Source: Myxococcus sp. RHSTA-1-4
GTDB taxonomy: Bacteria; Myxococcota; Myxococcia; Myxococcales; Myxococcaceae
Reading direction: 5' to 3'
DNA: 64,000 bases
Assembly: GCF_020037125.1 (NCBI RefSeq)
Contig: NZ_JAIQDG010000013.1
Span: 124,001 to 188,000, forward strand
Shown: positions 49,601 through 57,294 of the stretch, one piece after another
Position numbering within the stretch: the stretch's first letter is position 1
How the letters are laid out: every line of letters begins with the position of its first letter
Notes under the pieces: generated by a model
What the model was told of the DNA's origin: nothing
Databases searched by the model: none
Seen by the model: only the letters and a program-made list of their open reading frames with translations
Position numbers and translations under genes: made by a program

Positions 49601-51685
49601 ACCGCCACGGAGACCGTGGAGGCGTCCGAGGCCAACCTGCCCTGGGTCAGCGACCACGACGCGAGGCTGGCCAGTGCGGACTTCTCGGTCGTCGAGTTCT
49701 CGGACTTCAACCGGGCCTACTACGGCCCGAACATGGGCGCCGCGAGCGACCTCCGTCTCACGTCCCCCGAGCTCCAGGTGAGCAGCACCGAGCCGTTCTC
49801 GCTCACCTTCCGTCACTCCTACGACTTCGAGGCCGACGCCGACGGCAACTACGACGGCGCCGTCATCGAGCTCTCCGAGGACAATGGCGCGACGTGGGTC
49901 GACGTCGGTGATGCGCTGTATACCGGCGAGCTCATCCAGTACGCCGGCAACCGCAACCCGCTGGCCGGCCGCCGCGCCATCGTGGGCACCACCCCGGACT
50001 TCCCGGAGTTCATCACCTCCACGCTGAACCTGGGCGACGCCTACGCGGGCAAGACGGTGCGGATCCGGTTCCGTATCGGCAGCGACAACGGTGCCGGCAA
50101 CACGGGCTGGGTGCTGGACGACCTTGCCTTCTCCGGCATCACCAACCGTCCGTTCACGAAGATCTGCGCGGACAGCGGCGTGTGCGGCAACACCGCGCCC
50201 GTCGCCAGCGCGGGCGCGGACATGGCCGTGGACGAGCGCGCGCAGGTGTCGCTGGCCGGTAGTGCCTACGACCTGGACGGCAACGCGCTCACCTACGCGT
50301 GGGAGCAGTTGGACGGCCCGGAGGTGACCCTCACGGGCGACACCACGCTCACGCCGTCCTTCACCGCTCCCGAGGTGACGGCCGACACCAGCGTGGTGCT
50401 CCTCCTGACGGTCAGCGACGGGACGGCCACCTCCGAAGACCTGGTCACCGTGCTCGTGCGCCATGTCAACCGCGCGCCCACCGCGAACGCGGGCCTGGAC
50501 GCCATCGCGGACGAGCGTGGCGCCGTCACGCTGAGCGGCTCCGCGAGCGACCCGGAGGACGACGCGCTCACCTACCTCTGGACGCAGGTGTCCGGCACGG
50601 CGGTGGCGCTGCGCAACTACGACACCGCCACCGCCACCTTCATCGCGCCGGAGACGGACGTCGGTGAGACGCTGACCTTCCGCCTGACGGTGAGCGACGG
50701 CCAGGCCAGCACCAGCGACACGGTGGACGTGCGCATCGACAACGTGAACCGCGCGCCGGTGGTGACGGCCTCGTCCGTCACCATCGACGAGCGCAGCACC
50801 GCCATCGTCGAGGCCACCGCCTCCGACCCCGACGGCGATGCGCTGACCTACACCTGGATCCAGACGGCCGGCGACGAGGTGGTGTTCGACGGTGCCGGCA
50901 CCGCTCGCATCACCTTCTCCACGGGCGAGGTGGCCGCTGACGCCGTGCTGCGCTTCCAGGTGACCGTGAGCGACGGGACGGCCTCGCTCCAGCGGGAGGT
51001 CGCGGTGAACGTGCGGCACATCAACCGCGCGCCCACCGTGAACGCGGGCCTGGACCTCGCCGCGGATGAGCGCTCGTCGGTGACGCTGAGCGGCTCCGCC
51101 AGCGACGCGGACCAGGGCGACACGCTGACCTATGCCTGGACGCAGGTGTCCGGTACCCCGGTGGCGCTGTCCGGTGCCAACGGCGCGATGGCCACCTTCA
51201 CCGCGCCGAACACGGCGTCCGGTGAGACGCTGACCTTCCGTCTGACGGTGAGCGACGGCCAGGCGACGACGAGCGACACGGTGGACGTGGTGGTCAACTC
51301 GAACAACACCGTCCCGGTGGCCAGGGCTCGCATCATCCTCAGCGGCAACCAGACGTCGATGATCCTCGACGGCTCGGAGTCCGGCGATCCGGATGGTGAC
51401 GCGATCACCTACAAGTGGGAGCAGACGGGTGGCCCGTCCGTGTCGCTGGCCAACGCCGACCAGGCGGTGATCAACGTGGACGTGCCCGAGCTCGACGACG
51501 ACAGCGCCACGTTCACCTTCCGTCTGACGGTGACGGACGCGCGTGGCGGCTCGCACACCGCCACCGTGGAGGCCATGACCACGCCGGACACCGGCGGCTG
51601 CTCCTCGACGGGCGCGGGCGCTCCGGCCGGCATGCTCGGCCTGGCGCTCCTCAGCCTGCTGCGCCGTCGTCGCAAGCGGGTCTGA
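46640..51685 (+). CDS. Secreted M36 (fungalysin-type) metalloprotease with PA domain, PKD-like repeats and MYXO-CTERM tail
   Basis: A 1681-residue exported protease. A signal peptide (RRLVATLSGLALVLSG) is followed by an FTP-type propeptide (about 50-270) and the catalytic domain. A PA-type insert near 500-615 separates LFFMNNWLHDWYYD from the zinc site HEWGH (His642, Glu643, His646) and Glu669 in GEGWADFH. After the domain come a jelly-roll-like segment and five PKD/Ig-like repeats of about 93 residues (from about 1183 to 1640, each starting near NRAPxxNAG and ending VSDG..). The end is GGCSSTGAG, a hydrophobic helix and an Arg-rich tail: the MYXO-CTERM sorting form. Start is a GTG with GGGAG about 10 bases upstream. 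Likely role is extracellular protein digestion during predation or surface processing. Confidence 0.93.
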   Translation: MRRLVATLSGLALVLSGTGAAARTLPNYDALQDAKPSGRASAGFKPVNPVKGARVAHRDERTGSPTFIWAHKTPAQTSLRAQFAGMAPEQAALAQVQDHAALFGLSSFEAAGAKVVSVSQNRQGVKVVKMAQEAGGIEVFRQNLNLLLNRDNELVAISGSLSNQVSNTAPEARLHFKLPATRAISVAYKDLTGNDLDPSLLARTNIKQETGAYSHYTLATYARPLAQGLVIPARVKQVLFPLPTALVPAYYVELNTGAPDSNDSDYYAYVISAADGSLLLRNNLTAHAEFSYRVFADTTPPYTPHDGPTGAAAATPHPTGSPNGFRPAYVPPALVTLESAPFSHGDPWLPNGATVTTGNNVDAYADLVAPDYYSEGDLRPTATAPGVFDRTMLFDIAPNANAEQIAAATTSLFFMNNWLHDWYYDTGFDEASGNAQADNYGRGGLGNDPIHAQAQDYTNINNANMSTPADGASPRMQMYLFTGPRNARVTVTAPASIAGDYLTGIAAGFGPQAFDATGDVVAALDESNASGPSTTDACTPLTNAAEVAGKFALVDRGTCGFAVKAAVVQAAGAIGFILADNTPRFIVDMGGTASGITIPSLLVTQADGARLRGALAEGVTARMFRGPTIGVDGTVDNQIVAHEWGHYISNRLISNGSGLVNNQGRAMGEGWADFHALLMTVRAEDIDVPSNPDWTGVYAMAEYATRGISPDSSFYGIRRGAYSVNEDKNALRFRHIMNGVALPTTTPFAPGGVNSQVHNSGEIWASTLWECYVSLLRAHPFQEAQDRMKSYIVNGYKLTPPSPTYLEARDAILAAVLANDPADFQRFWAAFAWRGMGVGAVAPDRYSTDHSGVVESYVLGVDVELVSVAYEDSVATPGDADGILDNGETGTIAITVANKGSSEAAATSATVVSTTPGVKMGNRGFVNFPAIPVGATETVHVPVTLSGASLGQRAEVAVAIRDDGQVVQSDKSMTLNIRVNYDEVPAATATETVEASEANLPWVSDHDARLASADFSVVEFSDFNRAYYGPNMGAASDLRLTSPELQVSSTEPFSLTFRHSYDFEADADGNYDGAVIELSEDNGATWVDVGDALYTGELIQYAGNRNPLAGRRAIVGTTPDFPEFITSTLNLGDAYAGKTVRIRFRIGSDNGAGNTGWVLDDLAFSGITNRPFTKICADSGVCGNTAPVASAGADMAVDERAQVSLAGSAYDLDGNALTYAWEQLDGPEVTLTGDTTLTPSFTAPEVTADTSVVLLLTVSDGTATSEDLVTVLVRHVNRAPTANAGLDAIADERGAVTLSGSASDPEDDALTYLWTQVSGTAVALRNYDTATATFIAPETDVGETLTFRLTVSDGQASTSDTVDVRIDNVNRAPVVTASSVTIDERSTAIVEATASDPDGDALTYTWIQTAGDEVVFDGAGTARITFSTGEVAADAVLRFQVTVSDGTASLQREVAVNVRHINRAPTVNAGLDLAADERSSVTLSGSASDADQGDTLTYAWTQVSGTPVALSGANGAMATFTAPNTASGETLTFRLTVSDGQATTSDTVDVVVNSNNTVPVARARIILSGNQTSMILDGSESGDPDGDAITYKWEQTGGPSVSLANADQAVINVDVPELDDDSATFTFRLTVTDARGGSHTATVEAMTTPDTGGCSSTGAGAPAGMLGLALLSLLRRRRKRV

Positions 51686-51745
51686 GTCGTGACGTGACGG
51701 GCCTCCTCCCCCAGTCCTGGAGGAGGGGGCCCTGAAGAAGTCTCT

Positions 51746-51790
51746 GGCGGCCGGTTCCCTGATGCGAGGGGGCCGGCCGCCGCTCTTTTT
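51746..51790 (+). terminator. Rho-independent terminator after the M36 gene
   Basis: GGCGGCCGG (51746-51754) and CCGGCCGCC (51773-51781) form a 9-pair stem, followed by GCTCTTTTT. A second hairpin CCTCCTCC/GGAGGAGG lies just upstream. Confidence 0.8.
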
Positions 51791-51842
51791 GCGGCTTCCC
51801 AACGCGGAGCGGGGAGGGGATGCTTCGCGCCCGGAGGTGTCG

Positions 51843-52676
51843 ATGGCGGTCCTCGAGCTGTCGCGTGCCGTTCCACTGCTCCAGAAGGAGTACCGGGAAG
51901 GCCGGCTCATCCCCTTCCTGGGGGCGGGCTTCTCCAAGCCGCTGAACCTGCCGGACTGGGGCGAGCTCATCGCGGACATGGCGCGCAAGCTCGGCTTCGA
52001 GCCGGACCTGTTCACCCTGCACGGCGACTTCGAGCAGCTCGCGGGCTACTTCGAGGACGCCGGTGACTTCGAGTACCTCGTCCACGAGATGACGCGGGGC
52101 TTCAACTCGAGGGAGTCCGAGACGCTCCGCAAGGCGTCACCGACGCACCGGGCGCTCGCCGCGCTCCGTTGGCACACGCTCTACACGACCAACTTCGACT
52201 TCCACGTGGAGGGAGCGTTCAAGGACGCGGGGAGGCCCGTCTCCGTGCTGGCGTCCTTCGAGGACTTCCAGGGGCCCAGGTCCCCCGGAGGCTGCGAGGT
52301 CATCAAGTTCCACGGCACGCTGGAGAAGCGGGGCACCATCGTCCTCACGGAGAAGGCGTTCTTCGACCGGATGGCGCTGGAGGCCCCGGCGGACCAGCGG
52401 CTGCGCGCGGACCTGCTCAGCCACAGCTTCCTGTTCATCGGCTACAGCTTCAGCGACACGAACATCCGGCACATCTGGCACCGGATGCACCAGCTCCGGC
52501 AGGCGAGCCATGGAGCGGTGGCCTCGCCGCGGCCCCGCAGGTGCTTCTTCGCCACGCATGGCGCGGGGCCGGTGCAGCCCGCGCTGCTGGAGAAGTGGAA
52601 CATCGACATCATCCAGCTCGACCCGTCCGACAAGTCGGCGAGCGTGGCGGACCTCCTCCAGCGGATCGGCGCCTGA
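51843..52676 (+). CDS. SIR2-domain protein, likely NAD-hydrolysing
   Basis: A 277-residue single-domain SIR2-like protein of the kind found in bacterial anti-phage modules. Motifs in order: the NAD loop IPFLGAGFSKPLNLPDW with Gly27-Ala28-Gly29, TTNFD with Asn117 and Asp119, the catalytic-type His157 in IKFHGTLEKRG, and GYSFSDTNI at 200-208. No effector or sensor domain is fused, and no signal or membrane segment is present. Ribosome site GGAGG is 5 bases before the ATG. It lies 158 bases past the M36 gene and 14 bases before the ITPase-like gene, so these two form a unit. NAD cleavage, not deacetylation, is inferred from comparison with SIR2 defence proteins; activity is untested. Confidence 0.8.
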   Translation: MAVLELSRAVPLLQKEYREGRLIPFLGAGFSKPLNLPDWGELIADMARKLGFEPDLFTLHGDFEQLAGYFEDAGDFEYLVHEMTRGFNSRESETLRKASPTHRALAALRWHTLYTTNFDFHVEGAFKDAGRPVSVLASFEDFQGPRSPGGCEVIKFHGTLEKRGTIVLTEKAFFDRMALEAPADQRLRADLLSHSFLFIGYSFSDTNIRHIWHRMHQLRQASHGAVASPRPRRCFFATHGAGPVQPALLEKWNIDIIQLDPSDKSASVADLLQRIGA

Positions 52677-52690
52677 CCGGAGGCCATGAG

Positions 52691-53263
52691 ATGAAGACCG
52701 CGTACTACTATACCTCCAACGACTACAAGGCCGCGGAGGCCCGGCACGTCTTCGAGCCCGCGGGGAAGGTCGGGGTGCTGAAGGTCCGGAACGGCATCAC
52801 CGAGATTCTCGACGTGGACCTGGACAGGGTCATCCGCGCCAAGGCGGCAGCCGCGTATGCGGCGGTCCGCTATCCCGTCGTCGTCGAGCACGGCGCGTTC
52901 TGCATCGACTTCCTCCAGGGGCTCCCGGGCGCGCTCGTTCGGCCCTTCTGGGAGAAGCTCGGGGCCCGGTTGTGCGGGCTGGTTCCACCGGGGCAGCCGA
53001 GGACGGTGCGCGCCCTGAGCGCCGTCTGCTACTGCGACGGGAAGCGCCGAGAGGTCATCATCCGCGAGGTGAGGGGAGAGCTGGCGACGGACGTCCGGGG
53101 GAGCGGCGGCTATCACTGGGACCCGGTGTTCATCCCCGAAAGCGACAAGGCGCGGCGGACCTTCGCGGAGATGCCGCCGGAGGAGAAGCTGCGGCTGTCT
53201 CCGGCGGGGCTCGCCTATGCGGCGATGCGTGACTGGATGGAGAAGAACCTGGGTGGGGCCTGA
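52691..53263 (+). CDS. Divergent Ham1/ITPase-like NTP pyrophosphatase
   Basis: A 190-residue protein of the HAM1/RdgB/ITPA family, which hydrolyses non-canonical purine NTPs to NMP and PPi. The N-terminus YTSNDYKAAE has Thr8-Ser9-Asn10, Lys13 and Glu16 of the family site; LPG at 78-80, GSGGYHWDPVFIP at 137-149, Glu160 and Lys166 also fit. It departs from the family in two places: the metal-binding ED of VEDxGL is E66-H67 here, and the SHR loop that grips the base is SPA at 170-172. Such changes could alter substrate or abolish catalysis. It follows the SIR2 gene by 14 bases with GGAGG before its ATG, so it is translated from the same transcript. Confidence 0.75.
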   Translation: MKTAYYYTSNDYKAAEARHVFEPAGKVGVLKVRNGITEILDVDLDRVIRAKAAAAYAAVRYPVVVEHGAFCIDFLQGLPGALVRPFWEKLGARLCGLVPPGQPRTVRALSAVCYCDGKRREVIIREVRGELATDVRGSGGYHWDPVFIPESDKARRTFAEMPPEEKLRLSPAGLAYAAMRDWMEKNLGGA

Positions 53264-53308
53264 ACGCTCGGGACGGTGGTGGTCTGAGCAGCCCCGTGTG
53301 CGCAGTCC

Positions 53309-54367
53309 TCAGAGCGGACGCATGTGCTCCGCGATGCGGCCGGTGGCAATCAACTCCAGCAGCTCATCGCCCATGCGCTCACTCTCGGAGACCACCTGGT
53401 TCCAGGCGCGGATGCGCTCCGTGTCCGAGAGCCGCTCGAAGTCCACGCGGTCCGGAATCTTCCCACCGGGCAGCCGGGCGACCAGCTCCGCGGAGGGGGC
53501 AATCAGCAGCGCCCTGCGGAAGTTCGCCGGCCGGGCCCGCCGCCACGGCAGCGACTTGTCGAACCAGCCGGGCACCACGTACGGGTAGAAGTGCGGGTAG
53601 AGCACCAGCCCCTCACCCGGGCCGAAGTCCAGGTCCAGGTGGTAGTCCAGCACGCCACCATCCCGGTACACCCCCGGCCGCGCGCCCGGAATCCGCACGC
53701 CACTGAGCACCAGGGGAATGGAGCCCGAGGCCAGCAGCGCCGGACGCAGGTTCTCCCGTGTCAGCGGCAGGTGCACGGAGGGCAGGTCCTTCAGCCCGGC
53801 GAACGGGCTGGTGTCGCCCGCCGTGTGGAAGACGACGCGCTCCATGTGGAGCCCCAGCGTCCGCCGGCTCACCAGGTTGCCCATCGCGCACAGCGCGAGC
53901 CCCAGCATCTGCACGCGCGGGTGCTCCACGCCCACCGGCCCGCGGCACAGGGCCGTCACGACGTGCAGCCGCGCCCACGGGTGGTTGAGGATCTGCTCCT
54001 CGCCGTTCTCACCCAGGAGCGCGTCCAGGATGCGCGCGCTCGTCTCGCTCACCAGAGACGGGGGAGGCTTCGCCGGATAGCGCTGGTCGATGTAGGCCGC
54101 CTCGAACCGGTGCAGCGCCGCCACCGGGTCCGCCTGCGCCACGCACGCCATCCGCCAGCTCCCGATGGAGGAGCCAATCAGGTGCAGCGGCCGTGTCCGG
54201 CCCTTGAAGAGGCCTGCGAACAGGGCCCGGTCGAGCCCCGCCAGCACCAGCCACTTCGGGCCTCCGGAGGCCCCGGGAATCACGTCCACGTCATCGCCGC
54301 GCAGGCCCCGCTCGCGGAGCAGCCGCAGCGCATCAGGTCCGGCCAGGAGGGTGAGGTTCGATGCCAT
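53309..54367 (-). CDS. Patatin-like phospholipase family protein
   Basis: A 352-residue protein with the patatin catalytic features: glycine-rich oxyanion loop GASGGPK near residue 35, nucleophile elbow GSSIGSW (GxSxG) near 70, and the catalytic Asp in DGGVLDYH near 240. The chain is a little longer than small effector patatins and has no signal peptide. It converges on the SIR2/Ham1-like pair; the 45-base gap contains no clear terminator. Patatins also act as membrane-degrading effectors in some defence systems, but this form resembles the general lipase group and stands on the opposite strand. The ATG at 54367 is preferred over a TTG at 54379. Confidence 0.8.
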   Translation of the reverse strand: MASNLTLLAGPDALRLLRERGLRGDDVDVIPGASGGPKWLVLAGLDRALFAGLFKGRTRPLHLIGSSIGSWRMACVAQADPVAALHRFEAAYIDQRYPAKPPPSLVSETSARILDALLGENGEEQILNHPWARLHVVTALCRGPVGVEHPRVQMLGLALCAMGNLVSRRTLGLHMERVVFHTAGDTSPFAGLKDLPSVHLPLTRENLRPALLASGSIPLVLSGVRIPGARPGVYRDGGVLDYHLDLDFGPGEGLVLYPHFYPYVVPGWFDKSLPWRRARPANFRRALLIAPSAELVARLPGGKIPDRVDFERLSDTERIRAWNQVVSESERMGDELLELIATGRIAEHMRPL

Positions 54368-54443
54368 CGCGGCCGGCAAGCTAATCCACCCGGGGGTGGT
54401 TCTGTCACGGCGGCGTGCTTTCGAAGGCGGCGCCCCGGTCCGC

Positions 54444-56267
54444 TCAGAACGAGCCGGCCAGGCTCGCCTGGCCCACGAGTCCTCCGGGGCGCGTGAGTCC
54501 CTCGTCCGGGTTGTTGGCGTCGACGCGCGCCAGGACCGAGAGGCGCAGGGACAGCGAGCGCACCGGGGCGTAGTCGGTGCTCACGTACATCCCCAAGTCA
54601 CGCGTGGGCGCCATCCCCGTGGCCCCGCTCACCGGCTCCTCCTCGAACCAGCTCACGCGCCCGAGCAGGCGCAGCGCCGCGACGGGCCGCACCAGCGCCT
54701 GGACGTGGGCGCTCCGCCCGCGCATCCAGCCCAGCTCCTCCTGGTAGCCCAACGAGACGCCACCCGCGTCTCCAAAGAGGCGAGGGAGCCCCACCTCCGG
54801 CCCCACGAGCTGGCGCGAGAGCGCCGTCTCGATGTCCCTCACCAGCAGCCCGGTGAGTCCGGCGGAGAGCCACGGCGCCGGCTGCCAGAGGGCCGTCGCG
54901 TCGCCGTGCACCGTCCGGCTCGACAGCGTCAGCTCGCCCAGCGGCGGAGGCACGTCGAGCGCCATCGTCCCCGTGTACCGCGCCCCTCCCGAGAGCCTCC
55001 ATGCCTGCGACGGTCGCACCTCCACGTCCAGCCGCGCCGCGTCCACGCCCCCGGGGGCCATGGCATCCCCCAGCCCCAGCCTCACCCACGCGCCCACGTC
55101 CGCGGAGCGCCCCAGCCAGGCGCGCACCCGGCCCTCTGCCTCGAAGCGCTCGCCGTACTCGGGCGCGGACATGAACGACACCCGCGCCTCGTGGTGCAGC
55201 ATGCGCAGCGCGCTCCCCTCGGCCGCGACGTGCTGGCCCGCCACGTAGGCACCCGCCGTCATCCGCCGGAAGCTCGGAGTCAGCGTCGCCGCGTCCGGCA
55301 CGCCGCCTCCGAAGGCCCCCACCTCGAAGTCGCCGTCCGTGCTGCGCCAGCCAAGCTGGGCGCCGTCGAACATCGCCACGCCCGGCACGTACCAGGGCCA
55401 CACGCGCCCCACCGCCAGCGCGAGATGCTCACCGGCCTCTCGCCGCGTCACCTCGCCCTCACGCACGTAGAGCCGGGCCACCGTGCGCGAGGGCGAGCGG
55501 AAGTCCTCGGGACGCGACGCCCACGCCCGCGCGCTGGCATCGAGCCACACCCGGAAGCCCGCGCCCAGCGGGAAGCCCCGGAGCGCCACGTCCAGCCGCT
55601 CCTGATGGAAGTCGCCCCCGGTGTTCGACGCCCAGCTCGTATGGTCGAGCGCCACCTGCACCGCGGGGCGCCGCGAGCTCCCGGTCCGTCCCGACGCGTA
55701 CTCGACGAGGGGCTGGGTGCTCGATTCGAGCAGCGCACGCCGGCGGGTGAGCTCGGTCGTGGAGGCGGGCAGGGGCCTGGCGGCGACGGTGGCGGACGCC
55801 TCGCGCTTGGGGAGGTCGAAGCGGTCGCCCTCGCGCAGGCCTTTTCCCTGGCACGCGGCGTGGTGGTCCGCCACCCACTCGATGCGGCACTTTCCGGCGG
55901 GCCTTCCACGGCGGGAGAGCACCAGCTCCGCGTCCTTCTCCAGCCCCTCGTCCCGTCCCCGGTCCAGGTACACGCGCTCGCTGCTCACGTACGTGACGCT
56001 CCCCCACGTCGGCGCGGCGTCGCGCGACGCACGAGCACGCGGCGAGGGCTGCTCGGTGACGGCCGCCGATGCAGCCTCCACGTCCGCTGGCTGCGCGCGG
56101 ACGGGAGTTACGACGGGACGCACCTGCTTCCTCGGAGGCTTCTTCTTGTTCTTGCTCGCACGAGACGCGGCGCGAGCGCGCCCGGAAGCGGCCGGGTTCC
56201 TGACTGGCGCGGCGGAGACCACCGAGCCGGCGAGCAGGCAGAGCAGGAGGAGTCCAGGGGCGCGCAT
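54444..56267 (-). CDS. Outer-membrane barrel-like protein of the multihaem cytochrome operon
   Basis: A 607-residue exported protein with signal peptide MRAPGLLLLCLLAGSVVSAA, then a Lys/Arg-rich linker and an SH3-like region (SVTYVSSERVYLDRGRDEGLEKDAELVLSRRGRPAGKCRI). From about residue 190 it is a chain of short amphipathic strands (RVWLDASARAW, LALAVGRVWPWYVPGVAMFD, VSFMSAPEYG, RLLGRVSWFEEE) ending LVGQASLAGSF, a barrel-assembly type terminus with Phe. It is the last gene of a five-gene operon and its ATG overlaps the preceding cytochrome stop. The barrel could form the pore that exposes cytochromes at the surface, as MtrB and porin-cytochrome proteins do, but no sequence similarity to those was recognised. 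Confidence 0.6.
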   Translation of the reverse strand: MRAPGLLLLCLLAGSVVSAAPVRNPAASGRARAASRASKNKKKPPRKQVRPVVTPVRAQPADVEAASAAVTEQPSPRARASRDAAPTWGSVTYVSSERVYLDRGRDEGLEKDAELVLSRRGRPAGKCRIEWVADHHAACQGKGLREGDRFDLPKREASATVAARPLPASTTELTRRRALLESSTQPLVEYASGRTGSSRRPAVQVALDHTSWASNTGGDFHQERLDVALRGFPLGAGFRVWLDASARAWASRPEDFRSPSRTVARLYVREGEVTRREAGEHLALAVGRVWPWYVPGVAMFDGAQLGWRSTDGDFEVGAFGGGVPDAATLTPSFRRMTAGAYVAGQHVAAEGSALRMLHHEARVSFMSAPEYGERFEAEGRVRAWLGRSADVGAWVRLGLGDAMAPGGVDAARLDVEVRPSQAWRLSGGARYTGTMALDVPPPLGELTLSSRTVHGDATALWQPAPWLSAGLTGLLVRDIETALSRQLVGPEVGLPRLFGDAGGVSLGYQEELGWMRGRSAHVQALVRPVAALRLLGRVSWFEEEPVSGATGMAPTRDLGMYVSTDYAPVRSLSLRLSVLARVDANNPDEGLTRPGGLVGQASLAGSF

Positions 56268-57271
56268 CAGGGCTTCCGGCCGTTGGCGTGGCAGCCGCTC
56301 GTCACACAGGTGGTGGACTGGTAGCGGTAGGTGGAGAAGTTCTGGTGCTTGTCGTCCATCGCGCTCCTGCCGTGGCACGAGAGGCAATCGAACGGGTTGA
56401 AGTCCTGCGCGAAGGGCTTGTCCGTGCGGGCGACTGGATGGCAGACGAGGCACGAATCCCTGTAGTGCTTGGTGCCGCTGAGGATGGAGAAGGGCAGGTG
56501 GCTGGAGACGGTCTTCACCTGCGAGTCGCCATGGCAGCGCAGGCACGTGGCGGAGACCCGCTGATAGCCGCCGACCTGGCCGTGCTCCGGGTCCGTCGTC
56601 GCGGCGGTGTGGCAGGTGAGGCAGTCCACGACCTTCCGGTTGGTGCGGTCCGTGTGGCACGTGCTGCACGAGATGCCCGCATGGGCGGCGCCGGCCTCGA
56701 TGGGGAAGTACGGCCGGTGGTCGACCGAGGTGACCTCCCCCATCGGGTGGCACGCGAGGCACTGGGGGCTCGACCACTGATAGCCGGAGACGCCGGTGTG
56801 GATGGGGTCCGTCGTGGGGGCGGTGTGGCAGCCGGTACACTCCACGACCTTCCGGTTGGAGGGGTCGATGTGGCAGGTGGCGCACGCGATTCCCGCGTGG
56901 GTGGTGCCCTGGCCGATGGGGAAGAGGTTGGAGTGGTCCACCCCCGCGGCCGTGCCGTCGGGATGGCAGGCGAAGCACTTCGCGCTGTCCCAGGCGTAGT
57001 CGGCCACGCCCGAGTGGCGCGGATCCGTTACCGCCTGGTCATGCTGGTGGCAGCTCAGGCAGGTGAACAGCTTGAACGTGTCGAAGTCACCGTGACAGGC
57101 GTTGCAGTCGGCGTTCGCGTGCGCGCCGGTGGCGATGGGGAAGGGCGTATGTGTCGCGTGGGTGAGCGCGGTGACGGAGGGCGCCGGAGGCCCCTCGGAG
57201 CCCTGGCTGCATGCGCAGGCCAGCGCCAGCAGCAGGGGGAGGAGACGTCGCGGGAGGGAAGGAGCAGGCAT
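56267..57271 (-). CDS. Multihaem c-type cytochrome lipoprotein, 12 haem motifs
   Basis: A 334-residue exported cytochrome. The signal MPAPSLPRRLLPLLLALACACSQG has a lipobox, so the mature protein should be acylated at Cys19 or Cys21. It contains eleven CxxCH motifs (CNACH, CLSCH, CFACH, CATCH, CTGCH, CLACH, CSTCH, CLTCH, CLRCH, CLVCH, CLSCH) and one CVTSGCH variant near the end, plus many extra His for bis-His ligation. A sub-repeat of about 65 residues (HAGIxCxTCHxDxxNRKVV, CTGCHTAPTTDP) occurs two to three times. The stop overlaps the barrel start. Cytochrome c maturation is required, so it acts outside the inner membrane. I infer a link between periplasmic cytochromes and the outer membrane. 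Confidence 0.88.
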   Translation of the reverse strand: MPAPSLPRRLLPLLLALACACSQGSEGPPAPSVTALTHATHTPFPIATGAHANADCNACHGDFDTFKLFTCLSCHQHDQAVTDPRHSGVADYAWDSAKCFACHPDGTAAGVDHSNLFPIGQGTTHAGIACATCHIDPSNRKVVECTGCHTAPTTDPIHTGVSGYQWSSPQCLACHPMGEVTSVDHRPYFPIEAGAAHAGISCSTCHTDRTNRKVVDCLTCHTAATTDPEHGQVGGYQRVSATCLRCHGDSQVKTVSSHLPFSILSGTKHYRDSCLVCHPVARTDKPFAQDFNPFDCLSCHGRSAMDDKHQNFSTYRYQSTTCVTSGCHANGRKP

Positions 57272-57294
57272 GACGACCTCCGGACCGCGTGGCT

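Noticed and set aside
46421-52015. A 1864-codon open frame on the minus strand across the M36 protease gene
   Set aside because: It is the antisense shadow of a real gene: the M36 reading has a signal peptide, HEWGH site and MYXO-CTERM, while the antisense chain is Arg/Val/Gly/His-rich low complexity. High GC at third codon positions removes stops.
51843-54367. A complete known defence system (for example SIR2 with Argonaute, HerA or cyclase)
   Set aside because: No Argonaute, HerA-type ATPase, nucleotide cyclase or STAND gene is next to the SIR2 gene in this window.
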